A stretch of 64,000 nucleotides of DNA from Salibaculum griseiflavum (GCF_003129565.1 NZ_QETF01000003.1:186001-250000); one strand, 5' to 3'; shown: positions 1-11,510, counted from the stretch's first letter. Translations and numbers: made by a program. Notes: generated by a model not told the origin, from the letters alone.

Positions 1-1
1 C

Positions 2-2311
2 AGCGCGCTTGCTGCCCCAGAGGTCGCAGAGAAGGTTCTGGCGTCAATCAAACCCTTGTTCCGCCCCGGTGACGTGGTGCAGCTCACTGCTTTGGATCCC
101 GAAGACGGGCCGCCACACATCCTTTGCGCGGACCCGTTCACTGAGGTGGGTCATGGGGAGCTGATCGCGTTCATTCAGGCGCATAACGGCCGCCGCAATC
201 TGTATTTCGGCGTCAACCCGCGCTCCAGCGAACTGGCGGGGACGAACCAGGCAGCTCAGGCAAAGGATGTCGTGCGCCGCCGGTCAGCCTTTGTGGACAT
301 TGATATGAAGGACGCTCCCGACAGCGACGTAGACTGGACCCGGACGCGTGCGGAATTGGAAAATCTGGGCCCGATCCTCTTTGTAGAGACTGGCAACGGG
401 TTTCATGTTCATTACGCTGTAGAAGAAGTCGCCGGTGAAGTCCTTGAGGCATCCGTTGCGCCGCTGGCGGGCGCAATGGCAGCGCTGGGGTCAGACAACG
501 TCTCTGACCTGCCCCGCATTGCCCGCCTGCCCTACACGGTGAACCTGCCCACTAAGAGCAAACGCGCTCGTGGCGCTATCCCCATTTTGGCGCGTCCTGT
601 GCAGCAAAGCGAGCCTTTGTCCAATGCACCACATTCGGTTGTCGAGATTTCAGATGCCCTCAGGGACGTGGCACATCGCCTTGCCCTGCCCGGCCGGAAG
701 TCAGGTGGCGCGGCCGGGGTAGACCGGACAGGAACAAAGATCGGGTGGGCCGCACCGAGCGCGGACCTCTTGCGCCTGGCGATGCAGGAAATGCCCAACG
801 ACGGCCCTTTTGATGACCGTGGCGACTGGTGCTCTCTCGCCTATGCCGTGAAGGGCGCTGCTAGGGTCGGAGAAATGGAGGCTGAAGGTCGGGAGATCTG
901 GCTGGAATGGTGCGACAAGTGGATCGGCGCTGTTGACCCAGCTGCGGACGAGAAAATGTGGGATAGTATCAAGCAGCCGTCTACGGGCTGGGGAACGCTG
1001 ATGGGCATGCTTGAACAGCACAACCCGGCGGGACGGAAACGTGTCAAAGAAGCGGAGGCCAAAAGCGCTTTTCCGCCCATCCCCTCCGCCTTCCAATTGC
1101 AGCCCATCCAGCCCTTCCAGATTTCGAACCTTCCTCCAAGGCGGTGGCTCTACGGCAGGGCCTACTTCGCAGGAAATGTTTCGGTTCTGGTCGCACCTGG
1201 CGGAACGGGTAAGTCTGCGCTTGCTATGACAGAGGCTGTCGCGATGGCTTCCGGAAAGACCCTCATTGGTGGTGACACGCCACACCATGCTTTGCGCGTA
1301 TGGTATCACAACGCGGAGGACGACAAGAACGAGCAGTTGCGGCGTGTCGCAGCCACGATGGAGCATCATGGCATCACCCATTTGGACCTCGGCAGGCGGC
1401 TTATTCTGACCTCAGGGCGGGATTTACCCCTGAAGCTCGCAAGCGACGGCCGCGACGGGATCACGATTAACCAGGAGGCTTTAGAATCCCTGATAGCGGA
1501 GGTGGAAAAGGTCGGGATCGAGGTGCTGATCCTTGATCCGCTCGGTGCCATGCACACGCTGCCTGAAAATTCGAACGAAGCCGCAAATCTGCTAATGGGG
1601 GCGCTTCGCGAGATCGCAGAGCGGACTGGAGTGGCGATCTGTCTTGTTCACCATGCAAGCAAGGCTGCCGCTAGGGACATGGATGCCGCAGGCGCTGGCG
1701 CAGCACGTGGCGCCTCCGCGCTTGTTGATGGCGCGCGCGTAGTGCGCCAGCTACGCCCTGCTACGGTGAATGACGCCAAAACGCTAGGTATCCCCACCGG
1801 CGAGCGCAGGTTCTATATCCGGGTCGACAACGGAAAGGCTAACCTCGCCCCGATTGACGACGCGCGGTGGTTGCACTTGGCTTCCGTCAATCTCCGGAAT
1901 GGCACCCAAGACTATCCGAAGGGCGACGATGTCCAAACCGTCGAACGGTGGGTTCCCCCGAGTCCGCGTGGCAACGTCACCCACCAGGAGGCTCTCCAGA
2001 TCCACAATGCTGTTGCAGCGGCACCGGCGACGCAGCGCCGCGCAAGGGCGGCAGCGCAAGGCTGGATTGGGTACTTGATCGCAGAAGAACTGGGGCTGGA
2101 ACTCGGGCTGCATGGCATCAAAGTTGAGCAGCGCGAGGCTGATCACATCCAAAATCGCCGCGAGGTGTCCGCCGTGATCGACAAGGGATTGCAGGAAGGG
2201 TGGCTGTGCGAGACCAAAGAAAAGGGACCTGACCGCAAAGACGCCCCGCACATCGCGGCGGGGGAGGATCCGGTCCCGGGCGACGTGCTGGACGCAGCCG
2301 ACGATGAATAG
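2..2311 (+). CDS. Primase-helicase (RepB/PrimPol-type primase plus AAA ATPase), 5' partial
   Basis: Replication protein of plasmid, phage or island type. From the TTG at 56 it reads 751 residues, but the same frame is open without a stop to base 2 of the window, and the upstream residues look like ordinary protein, so the true start probably lies outside. Residues about 75-200 resemble a RepB/PrimPol primase core (acidic FVDID, later SDLPRIARLP). Residues 250-330 look like a PriCT-type linker (DRGDWCSLAYAVKG). An AAA_25/RepA-like ATPase follows, with Walker A APGGTGKS (Lys386 counted from the TTG), Walker B LILDPLGAM near 494 and a LVHHASKA motif. The family normally primes and unwinds DNA for mobile elements. 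The C-terminus is unassigned. The architecture is clear, but the parent element cannot be named. Confidence 0.85.
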   Translation, partial: SALAAPEVAEKVLASIKPLFRPGDVVQLTALDPEDGPPHILCADPFTEVGHGELIAFIQAHNGRRNLYFGVNPRSSELAGTNQAAQAKDVVRRRSAFVDIDMKDAPDSDVDWTRTRAELENLGPILFVETGNGFHVHYAVEEVAGEVLEASVAPLAGAMAALGSDNVSDLPRIARLPYTVNLPTKSKRARGAIPILARPVQQSEPLSNAPHSVVEISDALRDVAHRLALPGRKSGGAAGVDRTGTKIGWAAPSADLLRLAMQEMPNDGPFDDRGDWCSLAYAVKGAARVGEMEAEGREIWLEWCDKWIGAVDPAADEKMWDSIKQPSTGWGTLMGMLEQHNPAGRKRVKEAEAKSAFPPIPSAFQLQPIQPFQISNLPPRRWLYGRAYFAGNVSVLVAPGGTGKSALAMTEAVAMASGKTLIGGDTPHHALRVWYHNAEDDKNEQLRRVAATMEHHGITHLDLGRRLILTSGRDLPLKLASDGRDGITINQEALESLIAEVEKVGIEVLILDPLGAMHTLPENSNEAANLLMGALREIAERTGVAICLVHHASKAAARDMDAAGAGAARGASALVDGARVVRQLRPATVNDAKTLGIPTGERRFYIRVDNGKANLAPIDDARWLHLASVNLRNGTQDYPKGDDVQTVERWVPPSPRGNVTHQEALQIHNAVAAAPATQRRARAAAQGWIGYLIAEELGLELGLHGIKVEQREADHIQNRREVSAVIDKGLQEGWLCETKEKGPDRKDAPHIAAGEDPVPGDVLDAADDE

Positions 2312-2387
2312 GCGCAGCGCGCGCCGCGAACACCCTTGGGACGACCCGGCAGTGGGGCCGTTCCATACTCGATCATACCAGACCGCA

Positions 2388-2430
2388 ACTCCCGCAAAAC
2401 TCCCGCAAAACTCCCGCGCGGTCCCGCACG
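2388..2430 (+). repeat. Phased TCCCGC repeats, left cluster
   Basis: TCCCGC begins at 2390, 2401, 2412 and 2422, so spacing is 11, 11 and 10 bp, about one helical turn. The first two units are identical (ACTCCCGCAAA); the third and fourth diverge after TCCCGC. Such phasing is typical of protein-binding repeats such as iterons. The repeats lie just downstream of a replication-type gene. Confidence 0.6.
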
Positions 2431-2615
2431 CAGGCAACAGGGGAAGGGAGGTCCTACGGACCCCGCGCGCTCAAAGCGCGGGGGGTGCGGGACCACCGTT
2501 ACCTATTAGGCGGCAGCTCCCGCACCGCAGAAGAATAATCGGGTTTTGAAGAACACCATACCCCCCTGCCCGGACATTAGAATTCTTTCCGCGATGTCAC
2601 CGGGTGCAGACAAGA

Positions 2616-2637
2616 AGTCCCGCAAGACTCCCGCACC
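2616..2637 (+). repeat. Phased TCCCGCA repeats, right cluster
   Basis: Two more copies, with TCCCGCA at 2618 and 2629 (11 bp spacing), about 200 bp from the left cluster and partly at the stop of the gene on the minus strand. They carry the same core as the left cluster. Confidence 0.55.
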
Positions 2638-2639
2638 AT

Positions 2640-3350
2640 TCAACGGGGGCTGAACCGTCCGACGACCTCAAGCCAGCGACCCTGAGCTGCGCGATCAGCA
2701 GGTTGCCGAACAACATCCCGAAGGGCACGCAACAGGGCAACCTGATCCCCGGACGTGCGGCAGCGTTCCATCATCGGCGCGACAGTCTCCCGGCAGCTTC
2801 GGTAAACTGCCATCAAATCCGCCATCTCATCCACGTCTGCCGTCCGCGTCCGCGGCCGCCCCGGACGAAGATACCCCTTCCCTCGGGCCTTGGGGGGAGC
2901 CTTAGGCCTATCCGGCTGCTGTCGCTTGGAAAAGGCTGTCCCGGCGTGATCGCCCGGCGTCCATAGGCAGCCCCCCGCCGGGCCTCCACCTGGAACCTCC
3001 ATCTCTAACTTGTGTGACGCTGGGGGCGGTCCAGCATTCTTCACACGGAGGGGCAAATCGTGGCTCAGCACCCTTTCCCAACGCGCGACGTCCGTTCTGT
3101 CGACTTGGAGCCGGCGGAACCTCCACCTTAGCCAGTCGGCAATGGCCGGAGCGAGCCCCCGCAGGTCGTCAGGGACACCCCGTGCTATGAGGTCCGCCCG
3201 CAAGCTCTCCTCGTGCTCCTGCAGGTCTATCGTGGTGCCCGGCAACCATGGATTCTTGCGCCATGCGCGGGACAGCCTGTTGGCCGCACGGCGCGCCTCC
3301 GAGCGACTCCACTCCTCGGGGCTGACCCGTCCTGTCTCCAGCCCCTTCAA
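2640..3350 (-). CDS. Hypothetical protein, island or phage type
   Basis: A 236-residue protein of unknown function. Its ATG overlaps the stop of the upstream HGG-type gene by four bases (ATGA), so the two are probably co-translated. It is rich in Arg, Trp and Glu, with no signal peptide or membrane segment. It has two helical regions (about 10-105 and 165-236) joined by a Pro/Gly/Arg-rich linker, which suggests a basic nucleic-acid-associated protein. The coupling and the neighbouring replication gene support a real gene. Function is not assignable; a packaging or DNA-binding accessory role is only a guess. Confidence 0.6.
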   Translation of the reverse strand: MKGLETGRVSPEEWSRSEARRAANRLSRAWRKNPWLPGTTIDLQEHEESLRADLIARGVPDDLRGLAPAIADWLRWRFRRLQVDRTDVARWERVLSHDLPLRVKNAGPPPASHKLEMEVPGGGPAGGCLWTPGDHAGTAFSKRQQPDRPKAPPKARGKGYLRPGRPRTRTADVDEMADLMAVYRSCRETVAPMMERCRTSGDQVALLRALRDVVRQPADRAAQGRWLEVVGRFSPR

Positions 3351-3568
3351 TTGGCGCTCTCGGTGCCACGGGCCGCGTGCGGTCCCGCGTGGCGCAGGCA
3401 GCGCCCCTTACCCTCACGGATCGGAATATTCTTGCAAAGGCTCCCCTGCCGGGTTTGAGCGGCACAGATCGGCGCGTCCGGCCCTCCACGCTTGACCCGC
3501 GCGCGCCCGATCTCGAAGGCACGCTCATGTTCGTCATCAGAGAATGAGTAGCGCTCGGACAAGTTCAA
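3347..3568 (-). CDS. Small HGG-motif (HGGxSTG-like) protein
   Basis: A 73-residue protein whose second half matches the short phage/island family with CxA.T..G..C.N.....G.GRC..HGG. Here that reads CAAQTRQGSLCKNIPI, then KGRCLRHAG. The Cys/Cys/Cys/His pattern could bind a metal. In this copy the usual second Gly of HGG is altered (HAG). It is the first gene of a two-gene unit, overlapping the next by ATGA. Members are often found near phage packaging genes, which fits an integrated element; biochemical function is unknown. Confidence 0.65.
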   Translation of the reverse strand: MNLSERYSFSDDEHERAFEIGRARVKRGGPDAPICAAQTRQGSLCKNIPIREGKGRCLRHAGPHAARGTESAN

Positions 3569-3738
3569 CTCGTTGGCAGGCAGACCTTACATGGCTTGTT
3601 ATAACATAACACATTAGCTTTGCCACTGGTTCGTCGACAGTAGAAGCAAGATCGTTACGGCCATGACAGGCGGTCGAGACTTTTCTTTTCTGAGGGCGTG
3701 GGGGCCAACGCTTTGGCTGCCCCCCCTTTCTGTTTGTC
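3569..3738. other. Intergenic, imperfect hairpin
   Basis: Short gap between the autotransporter stop and the HGG-protein start. An imperfect hairpin at 3701-3723 (GGGGCCAA paired with TTGGC..CCCC) lies just after the autotransporter stop and may aid termination, but it lacks a clear U-run on the minus strand. Confidence 0.3.
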
Positions 3739-6700
3739 TTAGAACTGATGTTCGATCTTGAACTGGACGCCTGTGCGGGTCGTGTCGCCCACCCGGTCGA
3801 CGCTGAAGATGGTGTTCAGCCTGCTCAGGCCATCTTCGGAGTTCGAGGTAAAGCCCAGCTCGAGGCCCCCGCCGCACTCCTCGGTGGTCTGATCGGCAAC
3901 CGTGCGCTCGCAGATCAGCCGTGGGGAGAGGGTCGCGGTCTCGAGGCTCGTGGCGATAGGACGACCGTCCATTGGGACCCGCAGCTGCGGCGTGAGCGTC
4001 AGCGTTGTCAGGCTCACATGCCCGGCATCAAGGCTCAGCTCGTCGGTCAGCTCATAGGCATCCGCCGTGAAATTCATCTCCCCGATCTCGGTATAACCAT
4101 GCGTGAAGGCCAACTCAGGCCAGATCTCATAGCGCTCGCGCGCGATCACACCGGTCACAGACCCGCCAAGCATCAGCGTCCGCGTCGTGTAGTCGCTCTG
4201 CAGATCAAGCGTGCCATTGCTCAGCTCAAGATCGTTCATGCCAAGCCCCACCGAGGCAAACCCACTGGCGAACACCGTCTCTGAGAGCGCCACGACCCCG
4301 TAGCCGCCCAGATTGACACCGAAGCTGTCCTGTGTGCCTTCAAAGCTGCCCTCAAGCGTGGCCGTGCTCAGGTCAGCCCCGACATAATAGCCCAGCATAC
4401 GGTCCGCATCGAGCATATGTTCCCACGCCATCTTGCCCGAGAGCGTGCCGGATGTGTTGCCATCCTCGTCGCGCTGGATATCAAAGTCCCCGAAGAACAG
4501 GCGCCGCTGCGTCCCCGCATAGTTGCCATCCTGCTCAAAGAACGTCCCCTCGGCCACAAAGCTCTGCCCACGCAGCTCCGCCCGGCCGTCGATATCGAAG
4601 CCGATCTTGTTGCGTGACGCCAGCCCCGAACCACTCTCAGGATTGTTCATCTGCCGGCGGCTGAGCATGAACCGGTCCCGGGCCTCACGGACCAGTCGCA
4701 CATTGGCAGCCACCTGGCTGCGCAACGTCTTTTGCGCCTGCGTCGTCACGATGTCCCGGATTTCTTCACGATGCGCCTCAAACTCCGAAGCCGGAGAACC
4801 CGCAAGGATCGAGTAGGTGTTCGAGGCCACGTTATTGTTGCCAGCCACATCTTGCGCCGAGGCGGCTGGGACCTGTGCCGTGACGGTTTTGCCCAACTCA
4901 GGAGAGATGGTCAGCGTGTAAACCGCACCGCTGCCCTTCAGGTTGGATGCCTGCGCATTGGCCACAGTCACATCTCCAACGGCCAACCCCGTCACCTCTT
5001 CCGAGAAGGTCAGCGTAATCGTGAAGTCCTCGACGACAACATCGGTCGGCCCTTCGACCGTCACCGTCGGTTTGGTCGTATCGGGATTGTTCGGATCGGT
5101 ACCATTGGTCAGCTCTGTTGCGTCATCAAGCCCATCGCCGTCACTATCCGTGACCAGCGGGTTGGTGCCCGCCGCACGCTCCTCGGCATCGGTCACACCG
5201 TCACCATCGCTGTCAGGATCGTTTGGATCCGTCCCGGCCGCGGTCTCCGTGCCGTCACCAACCCCGTCTCCGTCGGTGTCGGTGTCCTCGCGCGGATTGA
5301 ACGGAAAGGCATCTTCATTGTCGCCCACGCCGTCACCGTCGCTGTCATGGCTCTCGCCCGGGTCGTTCGGGAAGACGTCCTCACTGTCCGGTACGCCGTC
5401 ACCGTCGCTGTCCGTTTTCGTTGGATCAGTGCCATTGGCGCGCTCGTCGCCGTCCGGCACACCATCGCCGTCGCTATCCACGCCGCCATCGCTGGCCCCG
5501 GCATCGTTGGGATAGTCGTCATAGGCATCGTCTACACCGTCCCCGTCGCTATCCCGCGCCATGGGATCCGTACCCGCCGCCACTTCGGCCCCGTCGGAGA
5601 TCCCGTCATTGTCGCTGTCAGGATCATTGGGATCCGTGCCAAGCTCCTTCTCGCGCTTGTCGCTCAGACCATCGCCGTCGGTATCTGCACTCGCCGGGTC
5701 CGTGCCGTTGTCGCGCTCTTCATTGTCGCCCATGCCATCGCCGTCCGTATCCGCGTCCTCGCTCGGGTCATTCGGGAAGGCGTCCTCGCCGTCCGGCACG
5801 CCATCGCCGTCGCTATCGCCTGAGGTCGGGTCGGAGCCCGCGTCCTTCTCATCACCATCAGAGACGCCATCACCGTCACTGTCGGGATCGTTGGGGTTCG
5901 TCCCGTCAGCGACTTCCTGGCTGTCGCCAACACCGTCACCGTCGCTATCGGTGTCATCATTCGGATTGTTTGGGAGCGCATCCTCACCGTCCGGCACACC
6001 GTCCCCGTCACTGTCGGAGTTGCCTGGATCAGTGCCGGCATCAATCTCGGTGCCGTCCGGGATACCGTCGCCGTCGCTGTCAGGATTGCCCGGATCCGTG
6101 CCAGCCGCGCGTTCCTCGGCGTCAGTCAGCCCGTCACCGTCGCTATCAGGGTCGTCTGTCTTGGTGCCAACAAACCCTTCTTCACGGTCGCCGATCCCGT
6201 CACCATCGGTATCGGTATCTTCCGACGGGTCCCGCGGGAAGGCGTCTTCACCGTCCGGCGTACCGTCCCCGTCGCTGTCCGAATTGCCCGGGTCCGTGCC
6301 CGCGTCCCGCTCGTCGCCGTCCGAGACCCCGTCGCCGTCGCTGTCGGGGTTCTCCGGGTCCGTGCCGTCAGCAATCTCGTCGGCATCGCTCACGCCGTCG
6401 CCGTCGCTGTCCTTGCCGCCCGAGGGATCATTGGGCAGGTCGTCCTCGCCGTCCGGCACGCCGTCGCCGTCGCTGTCGCCGTTCGTGGGATCAGAGCCCT
6501 CTTCAACCTCACGGCCATCCGGGATGCCGTCCCCGTCACTGTCAGGGTCGTTGGGGTCCGTGCCGCGGTCCTTCTCTTCCTTGTCACTCAGACCGTCGCC
6601 GTCACTGTCTTCGCTCGTCGGGCTGGTACCGTCCTTGCCTTCCTGATTGTCACCAACTCCATCACCGTCGCTGTCGGTGTCCTCGTTCGGGTCATTCGGG

Positions 6701-9700
6701 AAGGCGTCTTCCGCATCCGCCGTACCATCCCCGTCCGTGTCACGCCGGGCCGCAACCGAGAAGGAGGTCGCGGCAATGTTGTCGTTCGGGACCGGTCTGC
6801 CTTCGTTGTCAATGGCCTTGTCCGCGACCTTGCCCGCCGCCAGATCAAGCGTCACCACCCCATCGGCCACTGGCGTGACCTCGAAGGTCCAGACCTTGTC
6901 CGGCGTCTGTTCTTGCCGGTTGCCCAAGGCCGCGTTGCGCGTGCTCACCCGGACGTCCGACAACGTGAAGCCCGTCACCTCCTCGTTGAACGAGATCGTA
7001 GCCGTAAACGGTCCGACCTCCGGCTCGCCCGGCGTCGTCGGCGTGTAGCTGAAGCTCGGCACCGGCGCTTCCTCGTCTACCTCGAGTACGGTCACGCTCA
7101 CCATCTGCGAGGTTATGTTGCCCGTCACATTGCCCGCAGCGTCCACATCGCGCGCAAACACTTCCACCTGCCAAATGCCGTTGTCGTCGTGATCCCCCCG
7201 CGGCGCGTCAAAGTCCGGTGCCTCACCGCTCTTGAACGAGAGCTGACCCGAGACCGGGTCGATCTCAAAGTCGCTCTGGTCTGTTCCGCTGCCGGCAGCG
7301 CCGCTCATATCCGTTAGATACCAGCGCACCGTCTCGTCAGCCACAAAGCGCGCCACGCCAAGGGTGTTCTCTGACAGCTCCGCATTCGCCGTCGCCCCCG
7401 TTGTCGTGCCATTGCCCGCCGCATCCGGGCCCGTGATCACCGGCGCGGTATTGTCCAGCGTGTAGCCCGCCTCGTTGGGCGCAGGCATCGACGCCGTCTT
7501 CCACGGGTTGCCCTCAAGATCCACGATATCATTGCCCGCAGCAAAGCCCAGCGTGACCGTCCCGTCGAGACCCGCCAGATCGCCCCCGCTCGCCGTGATC
7601 CGCCAGGTGTTACCGCTCGTTTTGAAGGCCGAGGCGATCGTCGCACTTGTCCCCGCCAGAGTGAAGTCCGGCGTCGCGCCACCCACATTCCGAACGGGCT
7701 CCGAGAAGGTCACGTCCCAGACTAGCGTATCGGCCGCCGTCTTCATGTATGACGGAGCGACACGGGTCACGCTGATCGCCGCCGGGCGTACCGCCTCAAC
7801 CTGCACACCCGAAAGCGTACCGATCGACAACGCTGGCTCGAGGTCATTGCCGACGACGTCCTGAACGCTCGCCCCGTTCAGATCGATCGCATCTTCAACC
7901 TCGATGCCGTCAGGGTCGAGATCGTTGCCCTGTACGGCATAAGTGAAGACCAGCGTCTGGTCGCTGCTCTCGCCCGCCTTGTAATCCGCATACCTGGTCC
8001 CGCTTTGCATCGCGAAGGGAATGCGCGGCACCCCACCCGAGACCGTCACCGCTTCCGACATCGACAGCTGGAAGCGCAGCACACGCGAGGACGCAGACAA
8101 GCTGTAGGTCTGATCACTCGGCACGCTCGTCTGCGTCACCGCAGGCGGCGCGTTGTCCACCAGATAGTCCGGCTCGTCAGTTCCCGCCACCGTCGGCGTC
8201 GGCGCCAGCGCGTTGCCCGCGATATCCGTGATGTTGTGCCCCGAGAAGAAGGACAGCGTGATCGTATCCTCCAGATCCGCCAAATCGCCCCCCGAGGCCG
8301 TCACACGGTAGATATTGCCACCCTGATCCGCGACACTCAGCACAGCACTCGTGTTCGCCACGCGGAAGTCCGCCGCGTCCACATTCGCGACTGCCTCATC
8401 AAAGGCCACGTCCCAGCTCAGGCTGTCAGCATTGGTCGGGTTGGTGTCCACCCGCGTCACCGACGCCACGCCCGGCGCCGTCTCGTCAACCGTGATCTCA
8501 ACCGCGAACGCCGAGGTGGCCGTGTTGCCCGCCACATCCGTCTGGCTCACTTGCACGTTTGGAGAAGCGTAGGTTGCCTCGGCCAATGTGAAGCTCGTCC
8601 CGCTGCCCGGACTCCAAGTGCTGCCCTCGTCGGTGCTGTACTCCCAGCTCGCCACGTCCTCGGCCAGCGTCACCGATACCTCTCCATCGCGCGTGATCTG
8701 GTCACTGTCACTCGCGCCTGTATCGTTCTCCAGACCGAACAGAGGCAGCTCAACGCTCGTGTCGATCTCCAAAGACAGTGCCGACGAGGCCGGCGAGACG
8801 TTCCCCGCCGCGTCCGTCGCCGTCGCCGTGATCGCATGTGTCCCGTCCGGCAGAGCAAAGTCAGCGGTCACGCTCCAATTGCCAGAACCGTCCGCACTCG
8901 TCGTCCCGAGCAGTGTCGTCGAGACAAAAACCTCGACCGTCGCATCGGCCTCCGAAGTCCCGGCAAACTCCGGCTGTGTCTCATTTGTGATGTCGTCGGC
9001 ATCCGACACGCCGCTGTCAGACCCCACCAAAAGATCCGGCACAGACGGCGCAACAGGCGCCGTCGTGTCAACCTCCTGAGCAGGCGACGTGCCCGCCAGA
9101 CCGTCATGAAAGGGAAGGGCCTGCTGAATTGTCGAAGCACCAATGAGACTGGCGTCACCAAAATCAAGCGAATCCGCGATAACCGCAACACCGTCCGTAT
9201 CCGTATCGCCGGGCTGAACAGTGTACTCGAAGCGCATCGTATCGCTACCGCCGGGGGCGTTGGACTGACCAGCAAAAGCCGCAGTCACCTGAGGTGGAGA
9301 TGCATTAGTGCCAAGCCCCAACTTGATGGACGGGCCGACCCCACCCCCACCGCTCCTGTTCAGCAACTCGGAAAACTGAAGATCTACAACAATCACAGAC
9401 CCCGCCTTGTAAGGGCCCGTCGAGGCAAAGCTCACATTTGTGACCACGGGAGCATCTACTGTCTTGAACACATAGTCAGACGCCGGAACCTCCGCGGTCG
9501 GGTTGCCGGCAGCGTCAACAAATGCGCCCTCCGGGATCTCGACAGAGTAGTTCGTGTTGATGTCGAAGTTGCTCACAGGGTCAATCTCGACAACCGTCGA
9601 GGCTCCGCTCCCGCTGATCGTTGCCTGGGCGACGTCAATAGACTCGAAGGACTGACCCGCATCTTCGTCTGTGATCTCGATGCTACCGGACCCAGCAACC

Positions 9701-11313
9701 ACACTCTCGTCAAAGAACAGAGTAATCACATCGCCCAACAGCGCATCGACTTCTCCATTGGCGGGATCCGCGTCCTCGGCTAAGGCCGGATCGATCGCAG
9801 GCGCAATGCCGTCAACCAGAATTCCAGAAGGGTCGTTGAAAGGCAGGGCAAAAACGTTCAAGTTATTGCCTTCGAGGTCCTCGATTATTCCCGAGTCCAA
9901 GTCCAGATCGGACGCAACGGTCAGGCCGTCTACGTCAAGATCACCGGCTTTGACCGTATACTCGAAAGTGAGCGTATCGCTGCCACCACCACTCACATAC
10001 TCGGCATACTCGGTGGTTGACCCGATGGTCAAAGGAATCCGGGGCGTTCCGACAACAGGGCCGATCTCTTCCGTGAAAACGACATCTAAACTAAGCGTGT
10101 CACCAAGCTTGTAATACCCATCTGTAGGGAGAGAGACAGAAGCCATCTCAGGCCGTGTAACGTCAGGAACCGAAAATTGCTGCGAAAGCGAGACTGTTTC
10201 AACATCATAGTCACCGCTCCCTTTAAGTGCCTGGTCTTTCACATCGATTGTATATGTCGTATCTTCATAAACACATTCGTGCGGCAATGTTACCGTAAGG
10301 TCCTTGCCACTGACGCTTGCGGCACTTGCGGCAGTCCCGTCAATTGACGTCTGAAAAGGAAAGCAGCTGCTGAGGTCCTCAGCACCGCCAGTGAAGTCGA
10401 TTATGATTGCGTCTACGTCCGATGCAGTCGATCCAGTAACCAGATTGACATCATAGGTCAGCGAAATGGCCAGGTCCGTGTCAAGATCAACCTGGGCGCT
10501 GACATCCTGACTGCCATTGGTGATATCAATGCCGGACTGTGCAAAAGACTGCGCTTCGAAGGTTGGGCTGTAGGAATAGTACAGCACACCACTTGCCCGT
10601 GCTGAGAAGTCGACTTTACTCGAAAACGAATTAGATATACATTGACTGTTCGTACCTCTATCGTCGACCCGAATATTGACGCGAGTTGCGTTGTCATATA
10701 CGAAGGTCGCTACAGGATCTGAGTATGTGCTGTAATTGAAGCCAGCGCAATTGGGAACACTTAGGGAATTATCGTCATATCCATAATTTGTAAAACTGTC
10801 AGAGCTATAGCCAGAGATTAGCGGATAGCTGCCTATCCAATCCAGATCACGAACGAGGCTAGTATTTTCGGACTTTTCTGAGTTGACAGAAACTCTACCC
10901 GAAGAAAAACACTGCGTGGATCCGTCATTCAGTTGCCCGCATACAGTCGAGTTTGCAGTATAGTAGCCTCGGTAGCCTATGAAGATATTGTTCCCTTCAC
11001 CGTAGCGATTTGAGTTGATAGTCAGGATTCCGGCGTCGCGGTCTTTTGCCATGACCTTTGCAACATCAATGAACCACCCGTGATACTGGTATCCAGTAGA
11101 ACTGTAGATTGTGCCGCTCTCGATAAAGGAATCATAGTTTCCCGCGACTTCACCCACAGCTTTGGTTGAAGTCGCAAAAAACAAGCCTGTCGCCAGGATG
11201 AACAGTAGTGCTGTGCAGGCTCGAGCGCCTGACAAACAGCTATGAGCTGTCCTTGCCAGCATGGTTTTGTCCAGCCGAGCGCACAAACAGACACATTTGA
11301 AAGATTTCACCAT
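3739..11313 (-). CDS. Giant autotransporter with Ig-like domains and about 25 thrombospondin type-3 repeats
   Basis: Surface adhesin-type protein of about 2524 residues. I start it at 11313 because AGGGG lies about 7 bases upstream; the frame extends to 11427 without a good ribosome site. An N-terminal hydrophobic stretch ([13 protein letters not shown]) is a signal peptide with a long n-region. Then come a unique domain, several Ig-like/cadherin-like repeats with SEP, SEE or DEAV..VD motifs, and residues roughly 1520-2075 made of about 25 D[ST]DGDG calcium-binding repeats (DNA about 5090-6755). One more Ig-like domain, a helical linker and a C-terminal beta-barrel ending in Phe (IEHQF) complete it. 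The barrel predicts type V export to the outer membrane, with calcium stiffening the stalk. The divergent wHTH gene at 11511 may regulate it. The target surface is unknown. Confidence 0.88.
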   Translation of the reverse strand: MVKSFKCVCLCARLDKTMLARTAHSCLSGARACTALLFILATGLFFATSTKAVGEVAGNYDSFIESGTIYSSTGYQYHGWFIDVAKVMAKDRDAGILTINSNRYGEGNNIFIGYRGYYTANSTVCGQLNDGSTQCFSSGRVSVNSEKSENTSLVRDLDWIGSYPLISGYSSDSFTNYGYDDNSLSVPNCAGFNYSTYSDPVATFVYDNATRVNIRVDDRGTNSQCISNSFSSKVDFSARASGVLYYSYSPTFEAQSFAQSGIDITNGSQDVSAQVDLDTDLAISLTYDVNLVTGSTASDVDAIIIDFTGGAEDLSSCFPFQTSIDGTAASAASVSGKDLTVTLPHECVYEDTTYTIDVKDQALKGSGDYDVETVSLSQQFSVPDVTRPEMASVSLPTDGYYKLGDTLSLDVVFTEEIGPVVGTPRIPLTIGSTTEYAEYVSGGGSDTLTFEYTVKAGDLDVDGLTVASDLDLDSGIIEDLEGNNLNVFALPFNDPSGILVDGIAPAIDPALAEDADPANGEVDALLGDVITLFFDESVVAGSGSIEITDEDAGQSFESIDVAQATISGSGASTVVEIDPVSNFDINTNYSVEIPEGAFVDAAGNPTAEVPASDYVFKTVDAPVVTNVSFASTGPYKAGSVIVVDLQFSELLNRSGGGGVGPSIKLGLGTNASPPQVTAAFAGQSNAPGGSDTMRFEYTVQPGDTDTDGVAVIADSLDFGDASLIGASTIQQALPFHDGLAGTSPAQEVDTTAPVAPSVPDLLVGSDSGVSDADDITNETQPEFAGTSEADATVEVFVSTTLLGTTSADGSGNWSVTADFALPDGTHAITATATDAAGNVSPASSALSLEIDTSVELPLFGLENDTGASDSDQITRDGEVSVTLAEDVASWEYSTDEGSTWSPGSGTSFTLAEATYASPNVQVSQTDVAGNTATSAFAVEITVDETAPGVASVTRVDTNPTNADSLSWDVAFDEAVANVDAADFRVANTSAVLSVADQGGNIYRVTASGGDLADLEDTITLSFFSGHNITDIAGNALAPTPTVAGTDEPDYLVDNAPPAVTQTSVPSDQTYSLSASSRVLRFQLSMSEAVTVSGGVPRIPFAMQSGTRYADYKAGESSDQTLVFTYAVQGNDLDPDGIEVEDAIDLNGASVQDVVGNDLEPALSIGTLSGVQVEAVRPAAISVTRVAPSYMKTAADTLVWDVTFSEPVRNVGGATPDFTLAGTSATIASAFKTSGNTWRITASGGDLAGLDGTVTLGFAAGNDIVDLEGNPWKTASMPAPNEAGYTLDNTAPVITGPDAAGNGTTTGATANAELSENTLGVARFVADETVRWYLTDMSGAAGSGTDQSDFEIDPVSGQLSFKSGEAPDFDAPRGDHDDNGIWQVEVFARDVDAAGNVTGNITSQMVSVTVLEVDEEAPVPSFSYTPTTPGEPEVGPFTATISFNEEVTGFTLSDVRVSTRNAALGNRQEQTPDKVWTFEVTPVADGVVTLDLAAGKVADKAIDNEGRPVPNDNIAATSFSVAARRDTDGDGTADAEDAFPNDPNEDTDSDGDGVGDNQEGKDGTSPTSEDSDGDGLSDKEEKDRGTDPNDPDSDGDGIPDGREVEEGSDPTNGDSDGDGVPDGEDDLPNDPSGGKDSDGDGVSDADEIADGTDPENPDSDGDGVSDGDERDAGTDPGNSDSDGDGTPDGEDAFPRDPSEDTDTDGDGIGDREEGFVGTKTDDPDSDGDGLTDAEERAAGTDPGNPDSDGDGIPDGTEIDAGTDPGNSDSDGDGVPDGEDALPNNPNDDTDSDGDGVGDSQEVADGTNPNDPDSDGDGVSDGDEKDAGSDPTSGDSDGDGVPDGEDAFPNDPSEDADTDGDGMGDNEERDNGTDPASADTDGDGLSDKREKELGTDPNDPDSDNDGISDGAEVAAGTDPMARDSDGDGVDDAYDDYPNDAGASDGGVDSDGDGVPDGDERANGTDPTKTDSDGDGVPDSEDVFPNDPGESHDSDGDGVGDNEDAFPFNPREDTDTDGDGVGDGTETAAGTDPNDPDSDGDGVTDAEERAAGTNPLVTDSDGDGLDDATELTNGTDPNNPDTTKPTVTVEGPTDVVVEDFTITLTFSEEVTGLAVGDVTVANAQASNLKGSGAVYTLTISPELGKTVTAQVPAASAQDVAGNNNVASNTYSILAGSPASEFEAHREEIRDIVTTQAQKTLRSQVAANVRLVREARDRFMLSRRQMNNPESGSGLASRNKIGFDIDGRAELRGQSFVAEGTFFEQDGNYAGTQRRLFFGDFDIQRDEDGNTSGTLSGKMAWEHMLDADRMLGYYVGADLSTATLEGSFEGTQDSFGVNLGGYGVVALSETVFASGFASVGLGMNDLELSNGTLDLQSDYTTRTLMLGGSVTGVIARERYEIWPELAFTHGYTEIGEMNFTADAYELTDELSLDAGHVSLTTLTLTPQLRVPMDGRPIATSLETATLSPRLICERTVADQTTEECGGGLELGFTSNSEDGLSRLNTIFSVDRVGDTTRTGVQFKIEHQF
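5090..6755 (-). repeat. Thrombospondin type-3 (DSDGDG) coding repeat array
   Basis: About 25 tandem units encoding D[ST]D[GN]DG followed by loops such as GTDPN or EDAFPNDP. The nucleotide units are similar enough to give long spurious open frames on the opposite strand. The array is prone to expansion and contraction by recombination and to assembly error. Confidence 0.85.
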
Positions 11314-11510
11314 TCCGACCCCTGCCAATGCGCGTTTTTCCTTGCCGGGAGGTGTGCCAAGAGTTCGGAGCGGGCGCCAGATGGGCGGTTTGGCCATGGC
11401 CAGGATGGGCATATCTTTAGTGTGCATTGGCTTAGGTGACCGAGGCCACTACCTATGACCGGCAGGATCACTGCGCCCCACCTCGCCCTTCATCACCCGG
11501 GACCGTCACC
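11314..11510. promoter_or_regulatory. Divergent control region, autotransporter / wHTH regulator
   Basis: About 200 bp between the two chosen starts, pointing outward in both directions. It is the only place for both promoters if these starts are right. No convincing -35/-10 pair or strong dyad is seen by eye. Confidence 0.4.

Larger units (their letters stand above)
2312..2639. other. Gene-free stretch with phased repeats
   Basis: No convincing gene lies between the primase-helicase stop and the stop of the opposing 236-residue gene. It contains several TCCCGCA repeats, and a GC-rich hairpin at 2461-2484 (CCCCGCG paired with CGCGGGG). An inverted repeat copy, TGCGGGA, follows at 2486-2492 and a lone direct copy at 2518-2524. 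Candidate origin or regulatory region of the mobile element. Confidence 0.5.

Noticed and set aside
2304-2549. Possible 81-codon gene overlapping the primase-helicase stop (ATGAATAG)
   Set aside because: Its product is Arg/Pro-rich low-quality sequence running through the repeat region; no ribosome site beyond the overlap.
5421-6878. Long plus-strand open frames (485 and 361 codons) opposite the autotransporter
   Set aside because: They arise from the DSDGDG coding repeats read on the other strand, giving Arg/His- or Ser/Pro-only products without a ribosome site.
8005-9783. 592-codon plus-strand frame opposite the autotransporter
   Set aside because: Arg-rich shadow of a high-GC coding region; no domain and no start signal.
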